Source: an uncultured Cohaesibacter sp.
GTDB lineage: Bacteria > Pseudomonadota > Alphaproteobacteria > Rhizobiales > Cohaesibacteraceae
Assembly (NCBI RefSeq): GCF_963664735.1
Contig: NZ_OY761553.1
Coordinates: 3,903,001 to 3,967,000 of the forward strand
DNA: 64,000 nt
Direction: 5' to 3'
A model generated the notes under the pieces. That model was not told the origin of the DNA, made no database searches, and was given only the letters and a program-made list of their open reading frames with translations. Positions 54,717-62,394 of the stretch are shown in pieces (within the stretch, counting starts at the first letter, position 1; each line of letters begins with the position of its first letter). Position numbers and translations under genes: made by a program.

Positions 54717-55733
54717 TTGCAGGAGCTGATATTTCAAGGAATTGACCGTCGTTCTCTTCTGAAGTGGACTACCGCAGTCGGGGCAGCTGCATTGCTGCCT
54801 GTCGGCTTGGGTGGGCGGGTAAGGGCTGCCACGGATCCTCTTACGCTATGGGGTATTCCGGCTTCTCCCTCTGCTGTTTTTGCCCGGGCAGTGGCCTCTG
54901 GTGCGCTGGAAAAGGTCGCTCCGGGAGCGAGGTTTGCTGTCTGGAAAAGCACAGATCAGATGCGCGCCGGAATAGCGTCCGGCGATTTCCAGATTTTTGC
55001 CACTTCAACCTATGCCGCCGCCAATTTCTTCAATCGGGGGGCAGGGACAGTGATGCTCAATGTTGTGACCTGGGGTGTGCTCTATGTGATGGCGCGTGAT
55101 AAGGGCATCAGCAGCATCGAGGATCTGGCTGGCAAGCATGTGTTGTTGTCTAACAAGAGCGAAGCGCCTGATCTGTTGTTTCGGCTGGTCCTGAAATGGT
55201 CGGGGCTGGACCCGGATAAGGATGTGGCACTGGATTATGTCGGCTCGCCGGGGGAAGCCGTGCCACTTTATCTCGCGGGACGTGGTGATGTGGCTTTGTT
55301 GCATGAGCCTGCGTCAACTGCGGCTCTGTTCAGGGCGAAAAAGGCCGGTATTCCGCTTTATCGTGCGATTGATATTACCGAGGTCTATGGTGTTCACACC
55401 GGGCGAGGGCCGCGCATTCCACAGGTCGGCTTGGCGGTCAATCCCGACTATCTCGAGAAGAGGCCCGAGGTGGTTGAAGCTGTTCATCAAGCCTGTGTTG
55501 ATGCTGGGGCGTGGATCAAGGCCAATTGGGATGAAGCAGGTCAGTTGGCGGCAAACAGCCTGCCTTTGCCAGCGCCGGTTATTGCCAAGTCCTTGCCCTT
55601 CGTGCATCTGGATGTAAAAACCGCCAAAGAGGCGCAAGAGGATATCGAGCTTTATTTCGATCACCTGATGAGCCTTGATCCGGGTATCGTGGGCGGCAAA
55701 AGACCTCCTGCGGATTTTTATTGGGGTGCGTGA
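54717..55733 (+). CDS. Tat-exported ABC transporter substrate-binding protein
   Basis: 338 residues. The N-terminus carries a twin-arginine signal (GIDRRSLLKWTTAVGAAALLP). The mature part is an SsuA/NMT1-like type II binding protein (IASGDFQIFATSTYAAANFF, SIEDLAGKHVLLSNKS, LLHEPASTA). It would capture a small organic, sulfonate-like or unknown ligand. Start at TTG 54717 sits 7 bases after GGAGG; the TTG at 54711 is too close. Tat export suggests folding before export. Forms an operon with the next two genes. Confidence 0.82.
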   Translation: MQELIFQGIDRRSLLKWTTAVGAAALLPVGLGGRVRAATDPLTLWGIPASPSAVFARAVASGALEKVAPGARFAVWKSTDQMRAGIASGDFQIFATSTYAAANFFNRGAGTVMLNVVTWGVLYVMARDKGISSIEDLAGKHVLLSNKSEAPDLLFRLVLKWSGLDPDKDVALDYVGSPGEAVPLYLAGRGDVALLHEPASTAALFRAKKAGIPLYRAIDITEVYGVHTGRGPRIPQVGLAVNPDYLEKRPEVVEAVHQACVDAGAWIKANWDEAGQLAANSLPLPAPVIAKSLPFVHLDVKTAKEAQEDIELYFDHLMSLDPGIVGGKRPPADFYWGA

Positions 55734-56528
55734 GTGTTCAACTTTCGCGGACAGGGAAAAAGTTTCGTGCTGCGCATCTTTTTGTTTGTCACTGGTGTCG
55801 GATTTCTCTTGGGCTTGTGGCAATTGGGGCACCATATCTACGGATCGCTCGTTTTGCCCGGCGTTGGAGAAACCTTTGTGACGCTCGGACAGATGATCCG
55901 CTCCGGTGAGGTGTCTGATGCGATCATGGCCACCGCCTTTAACGCGCTGGTGGGTTGGTGCTTCAGCGTGGCAATCGGCGTGTTGGCTGGCGGCTTGGCT
56001 GGCCGGTTCAGCGAAGTTCGGTTCTTGTTGCAGCCGGTTTCCATAATCCTTCTGGGTATTCCCGCAATTGCATGGGTGGTCCTGGCGCTCTTATGGTTCG
56101 GTGGGCGATGGGCGGTTGTCTTCACTGTCGCGGTGGCGACCGCTCCCATGATATTTGCCGCTGCGGTGCAAGCGGTGCGCAGTCTTGATGGTGATCTGGC
56201 CAAAATGGCGCGCGCCTTCAAAGCGCCTGCCATCACTATGGTGACCGATGTTTATGTGCCTCACATGCTGGCCTATCTCTATCCGGCTTTGGCCACCACG
56301 CTGGCCATGTCGTGGAAGGTGTCCATTATGGCTGAATTGCTGTCCGGTTCGGGTGGTATTGGAGACGGTATCGCTGCGGCGCGAGCTCGGGTTGATACTG
56401 CGCAGGTGCTGGCTTGGGTCGTTGTGGTCGTGATCATTCTAGTGGTGCTCGATCAGCTCTTGCTGCGCCTTGTGCAAAAGCGCATGCATGTCTGGCGACG
56501 GCAGGCTGAGGGGGGACGGGATGGCTGA
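55734..56528 (+). CDS. ABC transporter permease (SsuC/TauC type)
   Basis: 264-residue BPD_transp_1 inner-membrane permease with about six helices. The cytoplasmic EAA loop (DLAKMARAFKAPAITMVTDVYVPHMLAYL) and SGSGGIGDGIAAARA match the SsuC/TauC group. It starts at GTG directly after the binding-protein stop (TGAGTG), indicating coupling. Confidence 0.87.
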   Translation: MFNFRGQGKSFVLRIFLFVTGVGFLLGLWQLGHHIYGSLVLPGVGETFVTLGQMIRSGEVSDAIMATAFNALVGWCFSVAIGVLAGGLAGRFSEVRFLLQPVSIILLGIPAIAWVVLALLWFGGRWAVVFTVAVATAPMIFAAAVQAVRSLDGDLAKMARAFKAPAITMVTDVYVPHMLAYLYPALATTLAMSWKVSIMAELLSGSGGIGDGIAAARARVDTAQVLAWVVVVVIILVVLDQLLLRLVQKRMHVWRRQAEGGRDG

Positions 56529-57237
56529 CCTGATACTTGCTCTTTCTGATGTTGTATTTTCCTACGGCCAGCAATCGGTGCTTTCCGGCGTTGACCTATC
56601 TGTGAACCGGCAAAGCGTTGTGGCGCTCATGGGGCCTTCAGGATGCGGCAAGACGACCTTGCTCTCCCTGATTTTAGGCTTGCAAGCGCCATCTTCCGGG
56701 CTTCTGGAATGTTCTGCTGGCAGGGTTTCTGCGATGTTTCAGGATCCGCTTCTGCTGCCATGGCGCAATGTTCTGGACAATGTTTCTTTTGCCCTCAAAG
56801 CGTTCGCTTTAGCAAGAGAGGAAAGGGAGGATAAGGCCAGAAGAATGCTGGAGGCTGTCGGGCTCCCTGCGGATAGTCACCAGAAGTTCCCCCATGAGCT
56901 TTCCGGCGGAATGCGGCAGCGGGTTTCGCTGGCGCGGGCTCTTGTGGTGGAGCCAGATCTGCTGCTTCTCGATGAGCCGTTTCATGCACTCGATTTTGCT
57001 CTTGTCAAGCAAATGCAGATCTTGTTGCGTAGCCGAACTGATGACTGTGGCATGGCAATTCTCATGGTCTCCCATGATGCGCGGCATGCTGCGGAGATGG
57101 CTAATGAAATCGTGTTTCTATCCAGTCCGCCAACGCGGGTTATAGACCGCATGACCAACAGTCATCGCGGAGACCGGCATAAGGAATTGCTGCTCTCTAC
57201 AGAAATAGAAACCCGCCTCGACCATGTTGCTCTTTAA
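56521..57237 (+). CDS. ABC transporter ATP-binding protein (SsuB/TauB type)
   Basis: 238 residues. Walker A GPSGCGKTTLLSLI, Q-loop FQDPLLLPWRN, signature LSGGMRQRVSLARAL and Walker B LLLLDEPFHALD place it in the nitrate/sulfonate/taurine import ATPase group. The ATG at 56521 (MADLILALS) overlaps the permease stop by 8 bp. Substrate not determinable. Confidence 0.9.
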   Translation: MADLILALSDVVFSYGQQSVLSGVDLSVNRQSVVALMGPSGCGKTTLLSLILGLQAPSSGLLECSAGRVSAMFQDPLLLPWRNVLDNVSFALKAFALAREEREDKARRMLEAVGLPADSHQKFPHELSGGMRQRVSLARALVVEPDLLLLDEPFHALDFALVKQMQILLRSRTDDCGMAILMVSHDARHAAEMANEIVFLSSPPTRVIDRMTNSHRGDRHKELLLSTEIETRLDHVAL

Positions 57238-57296
57238 GGAGCGTGAACGCCTCTTGGCGAGAGGTAAAGGCGGGTTTTGTAAAATGCGTGCCGGAT

Positions 57297-57325
57297 GCTT
57301 CGGGGGCTTGAGTTCCCGAAGCTTT
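57297..57325 (+). terminator. possible terminator after the ABC importer
   Basis: Arms GCTTCGGG (57297-57304) and CCCGAAGC (57315-57322) followed by only TTT. Located between convergent genes, 12 bp before the M20 hydrolase stop. Weak T tract. Confidence 0.4.
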
Positions 57326-57336
57326 CCCATTGTGCT

Positions 57337-58503
57337 TTATGCCGGAAGCAGTTCTTCTACCAGCTTGGCCCAATAAGAAGCTCCAACCGGAATGATTTCA
57401 TCATTGAAGTCATATTCAGGATGATGAAGCGTAGCGGAATCCCCATTGCCGATGAAAATGAACGCACCGGGGCGCTCCTGCAGCATGAAAGAGAAGTCTT
57501 CCGCGCCCATGGTGGCAACAACGTTATCCTTGACCTTGTCTGCGCCAGCGATGGACTTTGCCACCTTGACCGCGATCTCTGTCTGGGCGGGGTGGTTTAC
57601 GGTCACCGGATAGTCGCGTTTATAGTCAAGGGTTGCCTTGGCACCATAAAGGGCAGCAGTTCCCTCGATGATCTCCTTGAGGCGTTTTTCCGCGAAGCTT
57701 CTTGTTTCTGGATTCAGCGTACGCACTGTGCCTTCAATGAGGCCTTTCTGCGGAATCACGTTGTCGGTAAAGCCAGCTTCGACATGGCAAAGGGATACCA
57801 CGATGGAATCCTGAGGATCGACATTGCGGCTGGCGATGGTCTGGATTGCCTGAATGATTGAAGCGATGACCACGACCGTGTCTATGCACTCATGCGGCTT
57901 TGCTGCGTGGCCACCCTTGCCTTCAACATTGATGTAAATGCGATCGGCAGAGGCCATCAGTGCACCCGAGCATGTTTCAAAGGTGCCAAGAGGAACATTC
58001 GGCCAATTGTGCATGCCATAAACCTGCTCGATGTTCCAACGGTCCATCAGACCATCTTCAACCATCGCACGGGCACCGCCGCCACCTTCTTCTGCTGGCT
58101 GGAAAATGAGGACTACTTCGCCATCAAAATTGCGCGTCTCCTGCAAATATCTTGCCGCTGCGAGCAGCATGGCAGTATGGCCGTCGTGACCACAAGCGTG
58201 CATTTTTCCTTCAACCTTGGAGGCGTAAGGTTTTCCTGTCGCTTCATGCAGAGGCAGCGCATCCATGTCAGCGCGTAGTCCGATGGTGCGACCGGATTTG
58301 TTGCTCTTGCCCTGAATGACCGCGACAACACCGGATTTGCCAACGCCCGAGGTGATGTTGGTTATGCCATAGGATTTCAGTTCGGAGATAACTCTGGTTG
58401 TTGTCTTGTGCACGTCATATTGCAGTTCCGGATATTCATGAAGGTCCTGGCGTACTTTCTTGATCTGGTTCTGAAACTCAGCAATTCGATTGATAATTGG
58501 CAT
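57337..58503 (-). CDS. M20 family amidohydrolase
   Basis: 388-residue metallo-hydrolase of the hippurate hydrolase/IAA-amino acid hydrolase group. LRADMDALPLHE, MHACGHDGHTAMLLAAARYL, FQPAEEGGGGARAMVEDG and MGAEDFSFMLQE supply the metal ligands and catalytic Glu. It deacylates N-acyl amino acids. It is transcribed towards the ABC importer, so co-regulation is not indicated. Start MPIINRIAEFQNQIK at 58503. Confidence 0.9.
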   Translation of the reverse strand: MPIINRIAEFQNQIKKVRQDLHEYPELQYDVHKTTTRVISELKSYGITNITSGVGKSGVVAVIQGKSNKSGRTIGLRADMDALPLHEATGKPYASKVEGKMHACGHDGHTAMLLAAARYLQETRNFDGEVVLIFQPAEEGGGGARAMVEDGLMDRWNIEQVYGMHNWPNVPLGTFETCSGALMASADRIYINVEGKGGHAAKPHECIDTVVVIASIIQAIQTIASRNVDPQDSIVVSLCHVEAGFTDNVIPQKGLIEGTVRTLNPETRSFAEKRLKEIIEGTAALYGAKATLDYKRDYPVTVNHPAQTEIAVKVAKSIAGADKVKDNVVATMGAEDFSFMLQERPGAFIFIGNGDSATLHHPEYDFNDEIIPVGASYWAKLVEELLPA

Positions 58504-58822
58504 TGGGTTGACCTTTGTCTTTTCCGGGAGGCTTTTTCGGTTTCGCGTTATAGTGCGCTGGTCTTATTGAATCTGCTTGTGTGTCTCTTTGACAGAACAT
58601 GGCTTATGAAGATGCCATGCAACGGAATGCAGATTAGTCATATGGCTAGGCTTGAGCAAGCGCTTTTGTATGAAACCGCAAGCAACCTGGCTTTCTTTAT
58701 ACGGAAATGAGGGGTGCCTTTTGCGTACTTCTTCACTTGTTCGCGCTTGTGTCTTGCGCTAGAGAGGGGGCAGCTTAGTTCATTTAGTTCTTTGCCGTTC
58801 CATTTGGGGGGCCTCTTATTTC
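58504..58822. other. intergenic region amidohydrolase / D,D-carboxypeptidase
   Basis: 319 bp between divergent genes. No RNA gene, repeat or supported ORF was seen; it should contain both promoters. Confidence 0.4.
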
Positions 58823-60043
58823 ATGATCGACCTTTTCGTCATCAGAAGCCAGTACCTGACCGCCAGCCGCGTCGTCCGCAGGTTCATTCTATCCGCTCTG
58901 TTTGCACTGCTTGCCGTTCTGCATATTCAGCTTGCGCTGGCCAACGCGGCAGCAACGCAGAAGGAGCTTCCAGATCTTGAAATCTCCCCCAATCCCCTGC
59001 TGCTTATGGATGTTGCAACGGGCAATGTGCTCTATCAGCGTGACGCCAACAAAAAATGGTATCCTGCCTCTTTGACCAAGCTTATGACGGCGTATGTGTT
59101 GTTCAAAGCGCTGGAATCTGGCGAGATTTCAGAAGACAGCGTGTTGAAAATTTCCGAGCATGCGCTGTCCTATCCTCCCGCTAAAATGGGCTTTCCTGTT
59201 GGCACAGAACTAACGGTTGGCAATGCGGTCCGCATGATGATCGTGAAGTCGGCAAATGATATTGCAGCTGCGCTGGCCGAACGGCTTGCAGGCAGCGAGG
59301 CGGCTTTTGCGGATCGGATGAACGAGCAGGCCCGTCGACTTGGGATGCATGCTTCTCATTTCAAAAATGCAAACGGTCTCTTCCTCTCCGGGCATGTTTC
59401 TTCTGCGCGGGACATGGCACTGTTGGCACGGCAAATTCTGATCGAGTTTCCGCAATATAGAACCTTGTTCCAAATTCCCGCCATTCGACACGGCAAGCGC
59501 GTTTTGCGGTCTTACAATAGCCTGCTTGAACATTTCCGTGGTGCCAATGGCATGAAAACCGGATTTGTTTGCGCCTCTGGTTACAATATCGTTGCTACTG
59601 CGACCCGTGGCGGGCGACAATTGCTCGCCGTTGTCATGGGGGCTCCGAATTCCCAAATCCGTGCAGAAACTGCAGCCTTTTTGTTGACCGAAGGGTTTGA
59701 GCGGCAGGACATGCGGCAAGGTGCTGGTGTGCCAATCACTCAGGAAGCGGCTTTTGGGCCAATTTCCCCGGTTGGAAACATGGGGCCTGCAGTCTGTCCT
59801 AACGGACAAGTCAAGTGGTCGCCAACGGTTAAATATAGTCGCAGTTACCTCTCACCCCGTTTCAAGCTGATGGATCCGGTGCAGGTTTATGCGGGGGTGC
59901 ACAAAGTGGAACGCCCTGTCATTTTGCCACAGTCCTTACCGCAATTGCCGTTGCAGGCTCCACGCCAAAAGGCGCAATTGCCGATAAGGCAGCAACAGGG
60001 TGACGTTATCAGGCTGGCTCAGTTTCCTCGTCCCAAGCCATAA
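58823..60043 (+). CDS. D-alanyl-D-alanine carboxypeptidase (PBP5/6 family)
   Basis: 406 residues with a signal anchor (RFILSALFALLAVLHIQLALA) and the S11 peptidase triad motifs SLTK (83-86), SAN (143-145) and KTG (245-247). It trims stem-peptide D-Ala in peptidoglycan. The C-terminal ~110 residues replace the usual PBP5 C-terminal domain with a proline/glutamine-rich tail (QSLPQLPLQAPRQ), a feature of DacF/DacC-type alphaproteobacterial enzymes. The start lies at ATG 58823. Confidence 0.9.
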   Translation: MIDLFVIRSQYLTASRVVRRFILSALFALLAVLHIQLALANAAATQKELPDLEISPNPLLLMDVATGNVLYQRDANKKWYPASLTKLMTAYVLFKALESGEISEDSVLKISEHALSYPPAKMGFPVGTELTVGNAVRMMIVKSANDIAAALAERLAGSEAAFADRMNEQARRLGMHASHFKNANGLFLSGHVSSARDMALLARQILIEFPQYRTLFQIPAIRHGKRVLRSYNSLLEHFRGANGMKTGFVCASGYNIVATATRGGRQLLAVVMGAPNSQIRAETAAFLLTEGFERQDMRQGAGVPITQEAAFGPISPVGNMGPAVCPNGQVKWSPTVKYSRSYLSPRFKLMDPVQVYAGVHKVERPVILPQSLPQLPLQAPRQKAQLPIRQQQGDVIRLAQFPRPKP

Positions 60044-60081
60044 TCACTTTTGACAATGCAGCATTTCGGGAGCCTGCGGGG

Positions 60082-60312
60082 TTACTCGGGAGCGCTTCCC
60101 TTTTGGATGGTAAAAGTCAGGATACCTTCCTTCTGCTCGCTGTCGATAATCAGATGTCCTTTTTGACTGCAATAGTGAGGAATATCGATTGCGGCCATCG
60201 GGTCTGTTGCCTTGATGCGCAACAAGGCTCCGGCCGCAAGGCCAGCCAACGCTTTTTGCGTATGTAATACGGGCAAAGGACACTTGAGCTCACATAAGTT
60301 CAGTTCTTGCAT
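60082..60312 (-). CDS. tusA: TusA family sulfurtransferase
   Basis: 76 residues. The conserved catalytic Cys lies in ELKCPLPVLHTQKAL, followed by the IPHYCSQKGH segment. TusA-type proteins shuttle persulfide sulfur for tRNA thiolation or other sulfur transfer. Convergent to the carboxypeptidase gene. The domain is complete for its small size. Confidence 0.9.
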   Translation of the reverse strand: MQELNLCELKCPLPVLHTQKALAGLAAGALLRIKATDPMAAIDIPHYCSQKGHLIIDSEQKEGILTFTIQKGSAPE

Positions 60313-60739
60313 TGTCTTTCACATCACATTTTGACAGCCGTGCTTTGATAGCTCCTCTTGGCTACCAAAGCTTGCTCTGGTTGGCCTATCTTGAACTTTA
60401 TTTTTCCTATGGCAAGTTTTTCCAAGCCATCAATTGCGGCCTAAATCCTCAAAGGCAGGCCGTGGGATATCCTGTTTTGTTTTGCAAGGGACCTCTTGGT
60501 TGATTGGAATTAACTAATAATCAACGATGTTATATCTGCGCCTGTAAATTTTGTGTAGTATAATATACGTATTAACCAAGTCGCTTCATCTTTTGATGAA
60601 GCGCATAAATTGTTGGCGAAGGCGAGTGCAATTCAAATGCGCCTATATTTGCGATTCGGAAACGGATTTGTGTAACAATGGCATTTCACAATAAGCGATC
60701 CATTGCTCGAATGATCTTTGTTTTGTGGGAAAATTGAAA
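60313..60739. other. intergenic region tusA / acetyltransferase gene
   Basis: 427 bp AT-rich DNA between divergent genes. It contains the inverted repeat at 60582-60603 and AT-rich stretches (TATAATATACGTATTAA near 60560) suitable for promoters; no gene is supported. Confidence 0.45.
60582..60603. promoter_or_regulatory. inverted repeat upstream of the acetyltransferase gene
   Basis: CGCTTCATC-TTTT-GATGAAGCG: perfect 9-bp arms around TTTT, 136 bp before the ATG at 60740. Could be an operator or an RNA hairpin; no T-run follows, so terminator is unlikely. Confidence 0.55.
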
Positions 60740-61843
60740 ATGCTCCAACAAATCAGATTCATTCAGGAAGCTGCCAATTTGACCGACCGATTTGATAATC
60801 CATTTGTCGACGACCTATTTGTGCGTGCCGGTGCGGGGCGACTTACTGCTCCCGTGCATGGTATTGTGCAGTCTGGCGGTTATCAGCTTCCATTTGATTT
60901 GCAACGCGATAGCCGGACGTTAGGTTTTCTGACAGCCGGCTTTTTAGCACATGGAAACTGCCCGATAGGGGGAGCTTTTCTCAATAAGTCCGGCTACTAC
61001 GAAAGAAACGAAGACGATTTTCACAGCGTACTTGATCTGTTGGCTGAAACGAGCGGAGCCAATCTTCTTTTGTGGCCATATTTTCCACTTAAGGCCAGAG
61101 AGTTTGGTTGGCTGAAAAACTGGCTCGTCAAACGTTTGGGGCTATCGCCAGAAAATGCGATTCTGTCGACCAGGTTTCATCAGAGAGCCTTTCTCAATTG
61201 CGAGAGTCCCAGTGTCTCTGAGGAAGATGGTGGACTCTATTTAAGCCGCAATAAGCGCAAGACGACGGGGCGGCAATTGCGCCGTTTGGAAGAATTCGGG
61301 ACGGTTGAGTTTATTTCGACGCGTGATGGACTTGCTAAGGAGGAGGCGCTTGATACCTTCCTTCAGGTCGAGGCATCTGGCTGGAAGGCGACCAGGGGAA
61401 CTGCCCTTGCAGTTGATCCAAAGCTCAGGGCTTTCGTCGGTGATTTCTTGCCTCAAATGCTTGCTGAAGATCGGGCGCACATTGATTTGATGAGGGTGGA
61501 TGGCCGAAGCATTTCCGGGCTTGTATCATTTCGGGCCGGGCAGGGACTATTCACCTGGAAAACAGGCATGGACAACGTCTACAAGCGCTATTCTCCCGGG
61601 GTGCAAATCCTGTTGGAGCTTAGCCGTCAGGCGATTGCGGATCCCGGGATCGATTATATCGATAGTCTGGCCGATAGCGGCCACCCTGTAGCGGAGCATA
61701 TCTGGGCGGGGCGGCGTGGATTGGCCTTGTTGTTTGTCCCGCTTAATTCTATGGGCATTGCCGCCGCAAAGGGGTTGCGTGCGGCATATGTTGCCAGAGA
61801 CACTGCTCGCTATTGGGCAAAAAGGTCGCTCGGGCGTGTTTGA
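60740..61843 (+). CDS. GNAT-fold acetyltransferase (BioF2/CelD-like)
   Basis: 367 residues. The C-terminal half (about 170-330) has the GNAT_acetyltransf_6/BioF2 pattern seen in polysaccharide-related CelD-like proteins (FLQVEASGWKATRGTALAVDPK, FLPQMLAEDRAHIDLMRVDG, WKTGMDNVYKRYSPGVQILLEL). The N-terminal half is a divergent second GNAT-like lobe. Function unknown; acylation of envelope polysaccharide is possible. ATG 60740 chosen; GTG 60725 is an alternative. Its 3' end overlaps the CAP gene by 34 bp. Confidence 0.72.
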   Translation: MLQQIRFIQEAANLTDRFDNPFVDDLFVRAGAGRLTAPVHGIVQSGGYQLPFDLQRDSRTLGFLTAGFLAHGNCPIGGAFLNKSGYYERNEDDFHSVLDLLAETSGANLLLWPYFPLKAREFGWLKNWLVKRLGLSPENAILSTRFHQRAFLNCESPSVSEEDGGLYLSRNKRKTTGRQLRRLEEFGTVEFISTRDGLAKEEALDTFLQVEASGWKATRGTALAVDPKLRAFVGDFLPQMLAEDRAHIDLMRVDGRSISGLVSFRAGQGLFTWKTGMDNVYKRYSPGVQILLELSRQAIADPGIDYIDSLADSGHPVAEHIWAGRRGLALLFVPLNSMGIAAAKGLRAAYVARDTARYWAKRSLGRV

Positions 61844-62394
61844 TGTTGCGATAGTGGTTGCTGGGCCGGTTTTTCATCCGGCTTTGCCAAAATCAGTGAC
61901 CAGAAGACCTTGTATTTTGCATTGCCGCGGAACTGGGTCGCAATGCCCATTTGGGTTACGCCCTGCTTGAGCATGTTTTCGTTGTGGCGGGGAGAGTCGC
62001 GCCAGCCAGAGAAGGCTTCCGCGAGGGTCCAATAGCCTGCTCCGATATTTTCTGTCGCCAATACCGGATCATATCCGGCTCGTTTCAAGCGCTTGATGAG
62101 TGTAAGATCTGGTGTCAACGCATGACTGACTTTTGCTGCCTTGGCCATGGCATCAGCCTCTTCTTGCGCAGCTTTGTTCAGCTCGTCGCTCAGCGTGAGG
62201 GTTGAAAGGCCATTGCGTTGGCGGTAGGCGTTAAGAATGTTGAGCGCTTCGTTCGGATCAACGCTCACATTGCCTTGGCCAAGATTGGTATACATCGCTG
62301 GCGAACTCAAATCGGGGCCTTGCGAGCAACTTGCAAGCAAAAGCACCATTCCGGCTACGGCCAATGTTGGTTTTAGTCTAGTTTTCCGCCCCAT
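61810..62394 (-). CDS. CAP-domain lipoprotein (SCP-like)
   Basis: 194 residues. Signal with lipobox LLLASC-S (VAGMVLLLASCSQG) makes it a lipoprotein. A CAP domain follows: LNAYRQRNGLSTLTLSDELNKAAQEEADAM, SHALTPDL, TENIGAGYWTLAEAFSGWRDSPRHNENML (residue ~140-170) and a final MGIATQF, typical of bacterial CAP/PR-1 proteins. It overlaps the MscS gene end by 17 bp, so they probably share an operon. Exact role unknown. Confidence 0.85.
   Translation of the reverse strand: MGRKTRLKPTLAVAGMVLLLASCSQGPDLSSPAMYTNLGQGNVSVDPNEALNILNAYRQRNGLSTLTLSDELNKAAQEEADAMAKAAKVSHALTPDLTLIKRLKRAGYDPVLATENIGAGYWTLAEAFSGWRDSPRHNENMLKQGVTQMGIATQFRGNAKYKVFWSLILAKPDEKPAQQPLSQHQTRPSDLFAQ

Noticed and set aside
46029-57300. 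Integrative element at tRNA-Leu
   Set aside because: No integrase or duplicated tRNA 3' end was seen; hutD and a terminator lie between the tRNA and the redox genes.
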